Of a stretch of 28,963 bases of DNA, positions 23,333 to 28,963 are shown one piece after another. Origin of the DNA: Deltaproteobacteria bacterium (lineage in GTDB: Bacteria; Desulfobacterota; Binatia; UBA9968); contig JACPFE010000082.1 in NCBI GenBank assembly GCA_016183145.1, positions 1 to 28,963 of the forward strand, in the 5' to 3' direction. Positions within the stretch are counted from its first letter, which is position 1. Each line of letters starts with the position of its first letter. The translations under genes and the position numbers were made by a program. Under the pieces are notes generated by a model. The model saw only the letters and a program-made list of their open reading frames with translations, had not been told where the DNA came from and made no database searches.

Positions 23333-24694
23333 ATGAATTCCACACACCGCCTGGCGCGCTATGCCCTCGAGCTGAATTATCGGCAGATTCCCACGGCAGT
23401 GATCGATCGGGCCAAGGCCTGCATCTTGGATACGCTCGCGGTCTCATTGTACGGCTCGACGAAGGCATGGAGCCGGACCGTTAGCGAATTCGTCCGGGAC
23501 ACGGGTGTTACGGGTCACTCAACCGTTTTGGGAGAGAGTTGGAAGGCCCAAGCAGCGCAAGCGACGCTGGCCAACGGCGTCATGGCCCATGCTTTCGAGC
23601 TCGACAACGTGCGCCAGCCCGGCGCCGGAGTTCATCCGGGGGCAACTGCTTTTCTTCCGGCGTTCGCGATGGCCGAAGAAAGGAAGGCCGACGGCAAAGC
23701 GTTGCTTACCGCATTCGTTGCCGCCTGCGAGGTGATGTCGCGCATCGGCGTCGCGGCGGGAAATTCCCTCGAGAGACGAGGCTTTCACGCTCCCGGATTG
23801 ACCGGCACCTTCGGCGCGGCCGTCGCGGCGGGTCGCCTGCTTAGCCTGAACCAAAAAGAGATGGTCAACGCTCTGGGAATCGCCGGTTCCTATTCCGGTG
23901 GGCTCATCGAGTTTTCTCGCTGCCAGGAAGGAGCCATGATCAAGCGGCTTCATCTCGGTAAAGCAGCGGAGGGAGGCGTGACCGCCGCCCTGTTGGCGAG
24001 CAGAGGCTTTGCCGGACCGGAAAGCATTCTCGAAGGAAAGTTTGGTTTTTGCCGGACGTTCTCCGATTCTCCCAAGCTTTCCTATCTCACCCATCGCTTG
24101 GGGCGAACATACGAAAGCCTCAATATCTGTATCAAGCGTTGCGCTTGCCACATCAACGCTCACGCGCCCATCGAAGCGCTGCAAAAGCTCCGAGAGCAAA
24201 TCAATTTCAATCCCCAAGATATTCGTGAAATCGTCGTTGGCGGCATCGAAAAGCTGCTGACCCACCACGCCATCTATCAGCCGAAGGATTTGATGATGGC
24301 GCAGTACAGCATACCCTTTTGCGTCGCGCTCAGCGTCTACTGCGATCCGACCGATCCGGAGAGTTTCGATGATGCCAAGCTTAAGGATAAAAGGATTCTC
24401 GCCATGATGCGCAAGGTCCGTCTCAAGGTTGACCATGAAATCGAACAAGAGGGATGGGACCGGGCGGCGCGAGTGACGGTCGGTCTCGGGACGAAGAAAC
24501 ATCAGGCTCTGGTGATTCATTTCAAGGGGACGCCGAAGAACCCCATGTCCGATCTCGAGGTGGCGGAAAAAGCGCGAAAACTGGTCCGTCCGGCGCTCTC
24601 GGAGAATCAATTGGGCCGCCTGGTGGAGACCATCCACAATTTGGAAAAGATCGATGATGTGTCAAAGATAGGCGAGCTTCTCCGAACGCAATGA
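23333..24694 (+). CDS. MmgE/PrpD family protein
   Basis: This 453-residue member of the 2-methylcitrate dehydratase family spans the usual full length. Landmarks are AKACILDTLAVSLYGSTK (residues ~28-45), ANGVMAHAFELDNVRQPGAG plus VHPGATAFLPAFAMAE (~78-115), GLTGTFGAAVAAGRLLSL, the Lys-bearing KRLHLGKAAEGGVTAALLAS, and CACHINAHAPIEALQKL. The family includes PrpD, cis-aconitate decarboxylase and iminodisuccinate epimerase, so it acts on substituted di- or tricarboxylates, but the precise reaction varies. It lies directly after tctC and overlaps the enolase-superfamily gene by four bases. That makes it a catabolic enzyme for the imported acid. Confidence 0.92.
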   Translation: MNSTHRLARYALELNYRQIPTAVIDRAKACILDTLAVSLYGSTKAWSRTVSEFVRDTGVTGHSTVLGESWKAQAAQATLANGVMAHAFELDNVRQPGAGVHPGATAFLPAFAMAEERKADGKALLTAFVAACEVMSRIGVAAGNSLERRGFHAPGLTGTFGAAVAAGRLLSLNQKEMVNALGIAGSYSGGLIEFSRCQEGAMIKRLHLGKAAEGGVTAALLASRGFAGPESILEGKFGFCRTFSDSPKLSYLTHRLGRTYESLNICIKRCACHINAHAPIEALQKLREQINFNPQDIREIVVGGIEKLLTHHAIYQPKDLMMAQYSIPFCVALSVYCDPTDPESFDDAKLKDKRILAMMRKVRLKVDHEIEQEGWDRAARVTVGLGTKKHQALVIHFKGTPKNPMSDLEVAEKARKLVRPALSENQLGRLVETIHNLEKIDDVSKIGELLRTQ

Positions 24695-25809
24695 TTAAAA
24701 TCGCTGCCATCGATACCTATCCGTTGGTGCTGCCGGTTAGAGAGATTTATGGGGGCGCCGCCGGTTTTCTCGAAGACTGCCGCTCTTTGATCGTGCGCGT
24801 CGAAGTCGAAGACGGCATCGAAGGCTGGGGGGAAGCGACACAGGGGCGCCCCGGTAACACTTATGAGACTTTGGAAACCATGGCGATCATGGCGCGGAGC
24901 TATTTCGCCCCGGCGCTGATCGGGATGAACCTTGACGATACCGGCGCCGTGCTTGGCAAGTTGCATGCGGTCCGCTCCGGCCATCCGATGGCCAAAGCCG
25001 CTCTTGAGACTGCGCTCTATGATGCCCTGGCGAAATTCTATCATGTGCCGCTTTACCGTCTGCTCGGCGGCCCCTATCGAAAAGAAATAGAATTGGTGGG
25101 CGGACTCGGCATGGATTTGGCGCGCGATGCGATCGCCGCTCGCGCCCGCGAGCTCAAAGCCGCAGGCTTTAGAACTTTCAAGATTAAGATCGGTCAGAAA
25201 GATTACCGGCAAGATATAGAAAGAGTTCGCGCCGTGCGCGAGGCCGTCGGCGCGGAGGCGATTATCCGCGTCGATGGTAACGCCGCCTACTCCTTTGCCG
25301 ACGCCCACTCGGTGTTGAGGGAATTAGCTTGCTTTAAGATCGCAGACGCCGAGCAACCGCTTGCGCGAGGGGACCTCAAGCGCCTTGCCGAGCTACGCAG
25401 GTCAACCGGCATCTCCATCGCGGCACAGGAAAGTATCAGTTCGCCGGAGGACGCCCTGCGAGTCTTAGAGGCAGATGCCGCCGATCTCGTGAAAATCAAA
25501 CTTACGCATATCGGCGGCTTCCACAACGGAATCCAGGTCGCTGCGATCTTCGGCGCGAAAGCGCTTCCGGTCGTCATGGGACAGGGCAGCGCCTGTACGC
25601 CGGTTTTATCCGCGGCCGAGATGCATCTCCATGCCTCGTTAAAAAACGCCCAGCCGGGGGGAGAAATGACGGGTTTTCTACGGCTGGGCGAACAGGTCAT
25701 CATCGGTTCAATCAAAGTCCAAAACGGCAGAGCCCTGTTGAACGACAAACCAGGGTTAGGCGTTGAGGTCAACAAGCAAGAGCTAATGCAGATCGCCCGG
25801 CGTATCTAG
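24691..25809 (+). CDS. Enolase-superfamily enzyme (mandelate racemase/muconate lactonizing type)
   Basis: This 372-residue enzyme has the two-domain MR/MLE layout. The capping domain occupies residues ~1-125 and the barrel the rest. Barrel residues include the Lys-x-Lys pair Lys164/Lys166 (FKIKIG) and metal ligands Asp195 (RVDGNAAY), Glu221 (DAEQPL) and Glu247 (AAQESIS). A Lys on the opposite side is at 268 or 270 (DLVKIKLTHIGG). Two catalytic lysines place it with the MLE-like subgroup: muconate cycloisomerase, racemases, o-succinylbenzoate synthase and similar. These all abstract a proton alpha to a carboxylate. The start overlaps the MmgE/PrpD stop by four bases (ATGA). The substrate is unknown but presumably the acid taken up by tctBAC or its product. 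Confidence 0.93.
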   Translation: MIKIAAIDTYPLVLPVREIYGGAAGFLEDCRSLIVRVEVEDGIEGWGEATQGRPGNTYETLETMAIMARSYFAPALIGMNLDDTGAVLGKLHAVRSGHPMAKAALETALYDALAKFYHVPLYRLLGGPYRKEIELVGGLGMDLARDAIAARARELKAAGFRTFKIKIGQKDYRQDIERVRAVREAVGAEAIIRVDGNAAYSFADAHSVLRELACFKIADAEQPLARGDLKRLAELRRSTGISIAAQESISSPEDALRVLEADAADLVKIKLTHIGGFHNGIQVAAIFGAKALPVVMGQGSACTPVLSAAEMHLHASLKNAQPGGEMTGFLRLGEQVIIGSIKVQNGRALLNDKPGLGVEVNKQELMQIARRI

Positions 25810-26035
25810 CCAAGGTTTACTCGGAAGATCGGACATCACTTCAAGTCAAAGGGCGATCCGCTGCGGTCGTAAGGCTCATCGGTAAGCGACAATCTTTGGA
25901 GCGAACCACAGAATAACTGACTGCTGCCTGGATATTATGCAATTGCCTCTAACCTGGGCACTCCTTTTGTCTAATCGTTATGCAGCGCTGAAAAAAACCT
26001 TTGACATTTCAAGAATAATCTCATAACCAGCTACC
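25810..26035. other. Gene-free stretch between the carboxylate operon and amtB
   Basis: No gene, RNA or repeat was recognised here. A perfect -35 hexamer TTGACA at 26001-26006 has only a poor -10 (TAACCA at 26024-26029). It could be a weak vegetative promoter for amtB. Confidence 0.4.
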
Positions 26036-26052
26036 TTGGTATACGAGTTGCT
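26036..26052 (+). promoter_or_regulatory. Sigma-54 (RpoN)-type promoter of amtB-glnA
   Basis: TTGGTATACGAGTTGCT matches the -24/-12 pattern: the GG and GC doublets have exactly the required spacing, and TTGCT is a full match to the -12 block. The -24 block is TGGTAT rather than TGGCAC. Transcription would start near 26063, about 60 bases before the GTG. Nitrogen control by NtrC is inferred; I saw no clear NtrC site. Confidence 0.6.
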
Positions 26053-26123
26053 GGTGCGCCTATTGTTTAATCACTCAGCGAGCTGAAATTTGTGTCGCCT
26101 ACTACTTGAAGGGAGGATTCGTT

Positions 26124-27518
26124 GTGGTGCAAGCAAAAAAAATCTGTAACGTTTGGTTGTTGGTTCTATGGTTCGTCGCGGCGTTGGTTCCGGCTCTCTC
26201 GCACGCTCAAGAATCGCCGCAAGCGCCACCTCCCGCACCCGCCGTCACAGCGCCGGCGCCAGCCGCTCCCGCTGCTGCTCCCGCGCCGCAACCGAAGCTC
26301 GACAAGGGCGATACCGCTTGGATGCTAACCTCATCCGCCTTGGTCCTGATGATGACGATCCCAGGTCTGTTTCTTTTCTACGGAGGTTTGGTGCGAAGCA
26401 AAAACGCTCTCGGCACCATCATGCATAGCTTTATCATCGTCGCGGTAATTACGATTCAATGGGCGTTATGGGGCTATAGCCTGGCTTTCGGCCCCGATGT
26501 CGGTGGAATCATCGGCAGCTTAGCCTGGTTTGGTTTGAACGGAGTCGGTGCTGAGCCCAACGCGGACTACGCGGCGACCATTCCCCACGGCGCGTTCATG
26601 ATCTACCAAATGATGTTCGCCATAATTACCCCGGCCTTGATTACCGGAGCGTTTGCCGAGCGTGTTAAGTTCGGCTCGTTTCTTGTTTTTATCGTCCTAT
26701 GGGCAACGTTTATCTATGATCCGCTCGCGCACTGGGTGTGGGGTGTCAAAGGATGGCTGCGTGAAATGGGCGCCCTCGACTTCGCGGGTGGGACGGTGGT
26801 TCACATTAGCTCGGGCGCGTCGGCTCTTGTCGCCGCTATAATGTTTGGCCGGCGCATCGGCTATGGCCAGGAAGCGATGCCGCCACATAATCTGCCGTTC
26901 AGCGTGATCGGCGCGGGGCTGTTGTGGGTTGGCTGGTTTGGCTTCAACGCCGGAAGCGCGCTTGCGGCGGACGGTTTGGCGACATCTGCGTTTGTGGCGA
27001 CCCATATCGCGACGGCCGCAGCCGCGCTGTCGTGGATGGCGATGGACTGGATTTTCAGAGGCAAACCGACGGTCTTAGGCGCTGCCAGCGGCGCGGTTGC
27101 TGGCTTGGTTGCGATAACGCCGGGCTCCGGGTTCGTCGGACCGATGTCCGCGATCTGGATCGGCATCGGTGGCGGAGTGCTTTGCTCGATCGCTTGCAGC
27201 CTGAAGCCAAGACTCGGTTACGATGATTCCCTGGACGTCGTTGGCGTGCACGGAGTTGGCGGAACCTGGGGCGCCCTTGCGACGGGCCTTTTCGCTTCGA
27301 AACTGATAAATCCGGCCGGCAACGACGGCCTGTTCTTCGGTAATCCGGGACAGCTTGGGACTCAATTTGTTTCGGTTGCCGCGACCTGGATTCTCGCGGT
27401 CGTTGGGACGATGATTCTTCTGTCCATTGTCAAGGCCATCATGGGTCTAAGGGTCGCTGACGATGAGGAACGGATGGGCTTGGACTTAAGCCAGCACAAC
27501 GAGCGGGCCTATGAATAA
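26124..27518 (+). CDS. amtB: Ammonium transporter AmtB
   Basis: This 464-residue protein probably starts at GTG 26124, six bases after GGGAGGA; TTG 26106 lies before that site and is rejected. After a signal sequence come about 35 residues of Pro/Ala-rich linker (PQAPPPAPAVTAPAPAAP and onward), then the Amt core. Core signatures are WMLTSSALVLMMTIPGLFLF, YGGLVRSKNALGTIMHSF, ITPALITGAFAERVKFGSFL and the FAGGTVVHISSG and GVHGVGGTWGA motifs. These last two carry the twin pore histidines His227 and His376. It conducts ammonium for assimilation by the glnA gene 93 bases downstream. The PII gene glnK that usually accompanies it is absent here. Confidence 0.96.
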   Translation: MVQAKKICNVWLLVLWFVAALVPALSHAQESPQAPPPAPAVTAPAPAAPAAAPAPQPKLDKGDTAWMLTSSALVLMMTIPGLFLFYGGLVRSKNALGTIMHSFIIVAVITIQWALWGYSLAFGPDVGGIIGSLAWFGLNGVGAEPNADYAATIPHGAFMIYQMMFAIITPALITGAFAERVKFGSFLVFIVLWATFIYDPLAHWVWGVKGWLREMGALDFAGGTVVHISSGASALVAAIMFGRRIGYGQEAMPPHNLPFSVIGAGLLWVGWFGFNAGSALAADGLATSAFVATHIATAAAALSWMAMDWIFRGKPTVLGAASGAVAGLVAITPGSGFVGPMSAIWIGIGGGVLCSIACSLKPRLGYDDSLDVVGVHGVGGTWGALATGLFASKLINPAGNDGLFFGNPGQLGTQFVSVAATWILAVVGTMILLSIVKAIMGLRVADDEERMGLDLSQHNERAYE

Positions 27519-27611
27519 TTGAAACCTTCGAGGGGGGTAGCTCTCGGCTAAGGAATGTGATAACAAAATCAAGTTTTCAATTTCATTTACGACACAAAGG
27601 AGAAAGGTAAC

Positions 27612-28963
27612 ATGCCAGCCAAAGACGCCTTAGAGATGGCGAAGAAGAACAAAGCGGAGATTGTGGATCTAAAGTTTATCGACGTGCCGGGGCTATGGCA
27701 GCATTTTTCCATCCCGGCCACCGAGCTATCGGCGGAGATATTCGAAGACGGGTTGGGGTTCGATGGCTCGAGCATCCGGGGATTTCAGTCGATCAACGAA
27801 TCCGACATGATTCTCATCCCCGACCCCGACACCGCGATGATGGATCCGTTTAGCGAGCACTCCACCATCAGCTTTATCTGTAACGTATTGGACGCCATCA
27901 CCCGCGAGCCGTATACCAGAGATCCCAGGTACGTCGCCCAGAAAGCCGAGAAGTATTTAAAGTCCACCGGGCTTGCCGACATCAGCTACTGGGGGCCCGA
28001 GATCGAGTTTTTCATCTTCGACAGCATTCGGTTCGACCAGAACCATCACGAGGGTTACTATCACATCGACTCGGAGGAGGGTTTTTGGAACGCCGGCAAA
28101 GACAGCGGAGCGAACCTGGGCTATAAGATCCGGTACAAAGAGGGCTACTTTCCGGTGCCGCCGATGGACCAGTACCAGGATTTGCGCTCCGAGATGGTCT
28201 TGAACCTGGAGAAGTGCGGGGTCAAGATCGAAGTGCACCACCATGAGGTGGGCACCGCCGGGCAGACCGAGATCGACATGCGGTTTGACACCATGACCAG
28301 GATGGCCGACAAGGTGTTGCTCTATAAGTACGTGATCAAGAACACCGCCAAAAAGCGGGGCAAAGTGGTCACGGTCATGCCCAAGCCGTTGTTTCAAGAC
28401 AACGGTTCCGGCATGCACTGTCATCAGAGTCTGTGGAAGGCGGGGAAGAATATCTTCTACGACAAGAAGGGCTACGGGCTGATCAGCGACACGGCGATCA
28501 GCGACACGGCCAGATACTACATCGGAGGGCTGCTCAAGCACGCCCATGCGCTATGCGGCTTCATCGCCCCGACGACTAACTCTTACAGGAGACTGGTCCC
28601 CGGCTATGAAGCGCCGATCAATCTGGTGTACTCGGCCCGAAACAGGAGCGCCTGTGTGAGAATTCCCATGTACTCCACCAGCGAGAAGGCCAAGCGGTTG
28701 GAGTTTAGGACTCCCGATCCCAGTTGCAACCCGTACTTTGCCTTTCCGGCGATGCTGATGGCCGGGCTGGATGGGATCCGTAACAAGATTGAGCCGCCGA
28801 AACCGATCGACAAGAATCTCTACGAGTTGGAGCCCGAAGAGGCGGCCAAGGTAAAATCGATGCCGGGGTCGCTTGACGAGGCACTGGACGCACTGGAAAA
28901 GGACCATGACTTTTTGCTGAGAGGGGATGTATTTACCAAGGACGTGATCGAGACCTGGCTGGA
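27612..28963 (+). CDS. glnA: Type I glutamine synthetase (3' end outside window)
   Basis: From ATG 27612 (preceded by AAAGGAGAAAGG), 450 codons run in frame to the window edge with no stop. It makes glutamine from glutamate, ammonia and ATP. Landmarks are GLGFDGSSIRGFQSINESDM (residues 48-67), EIEFFIFD (130-137), EVHHHEVGTAGQTEIDMRF (207-225) and the ATP-site segment KPLFQDNGSGMHCHQSLW (258-275). TNSYRRLVPGYEAP and RLEFRTPDPSCNPYFAF follow. Tyr404 in KNLYELEPEEA corresponds to the adenylylated Tyr397 of enterobacterial GS, so control by GlnE-type adenylylation is likely. It follows amtB by 93 bases and probably shares its nitrogen-regulated transcript. It contains a 15-bp in-frame duplication at 28481-28510. 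Confidence 0.98.
   Translation, partial: MPAKDALEMAKKNKAEIVDLKFIDVPGLWQHFSIPATELSAEIFEDGLGFDGSSIRGFQSINESDMILIPDPDTAMMDPFSEHSTISFICNVLDAITREPYTRDPRYVAQKAEKYLKSTGLADISYWGPEIEFFIFDSIRFDQNHHEGYYHIDSEEGFWNAGKDSGANLGYKIRYKEGYFPVPPMDQYQDLRSEMVLNLEKCGVKIEVHHHEVGTAGQTEIDMRFDTMTRMADKVLLYKYVIKNTAKKRGKVVTVMPKPLFQDNGSGMHCHQSLWKAGKNIFYDKKGYGLISDTAISDTARYYIGGLLKHAHALCGFIAPTTNSYRRLVPGYEAPINLVYSARNRSACVRIPMYSTSEKAKRLEFRTPDPSCNPYFAFPAMLMAGLDGIRNKIEPPKPIDKNLYELEPEEAAKVKSMPGSLDEALDALEKDHDFLLRGDVFTKDVIETWL
28481..28510 (+). repeat. Perfect 15-bp tandem duplication inside glnA
   Basis: GATCAGCGACACGGC occurs twice head to tail (28481-28495 and 28496-28510). It adds five residues, giving GLISDTAISDTARYYIGG, where family members have a single copy-length loop before YYIGG. 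The frame stays open. Confidence 0.9.

Noticed and set aside
23519..24637. Long minus-strand open frame opposite the MmgE/PrpD gene
   Set aside because: It is a shadow in a GC-rich gene; the sense protein is full length and conserved.
25956..25970. Second sigma-54-like site (GGGCAC-N5-TTGT)
   Set aside because: The essential -12 GC is GT, and it lies farther upstream than the better site at 26036-26052.
27957..28547. Minus-strand open frame inside glnA
   Set aside because: It is antisense to a highly conserved enzyme, with no independent support.

Overview
The window looks like a piece of a free-living, metabolically versatile, fairly GC-rich bacterium, probably an uncultured soil, sediment or marine lineage of the deltaproteobacterial, Tectomicrobia or Methylomirabilota/Rokubacteria kind. 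That placement is inference. It rests on gene content: many stand-alone NMT1/THI5-like and Bug/TctC-like solute-binding proteins without transporter partners, MmgE/PrpD and UbiD enzymes, ETF, and short interspersed intergenic repeats. No rRNA, tRNA, CRISPR array, transposase or integrase was seen.

Layout. (1) 1-2.9 kb is a scarred region. It holds the 3' end of a CapA-like gene, a DUF4143-type ATPase, a decayed MltD fragment, a second 150-bp CapA-like tail about 85% identical to the first, and then an AbrB/MazE-like plus RelE/ParE-like toxin-antitoxin pair with a textbook promoter and operator. (2) 2.9-9.2 kb is a carboxylate module: a TctC/Bug binding protein diverges from a TcuA/fumarate-reductase-like flavoprotein, followed by etfB-etfA and a UbiD-family decarboxylase. 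(3) 9.2-16.6 kb is mostly on the minus strand. It has four NMT1-like binding proteins and an enoyl-CoA hydratase/isomerase-family protein. They are interrupted at 10.4-12.2 kb by a small accessory island: a DUF6932-like nucleotidyltransferase pair, an orphan HigA-type antitoxin, remnants of an MFS transporter and of an XRE antitoxin, and a 38-40 bp direct repeat. (4) 16.6-19.8 kb holds a fold-back repeat element and the divergent housekeeping genes rtcB (RNA ligase) and ispH (isoprenoid synthesis). (5) 19.8-25.8 kb is a tight plus-strand operon: cupin, tctB, tctA, tctC, an MmgE/PrpD protein and an enolase-superfamily enzyme. It reads as a complete uptake and catabolic unit for an unidentified carboxylate. 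(6) 25.8 kb to the end is nitrogen assimilation: amtB and glnA behind a well-formed sigma-54-type promoter. glnA is cut by the window edge and carries an in-frame 15-bp tandem duplication.

How it fits together. Two different tripartite-tricarboxylate-type binding proteins sit beside two different sets of acid-processing enzymes. One set is oxidation by a flavoprotein with electrons probably passed to ETF, plus prenyl-FMN decarboxylation. The other is dehydratase/decarboxylase-type and enolase-superfamily chemistry. The most unusual non-coding signal is a set of intergenic elements built from 9-bp-period units, mostly as inverted arms, at four places with two or three unrelated unit sequences.
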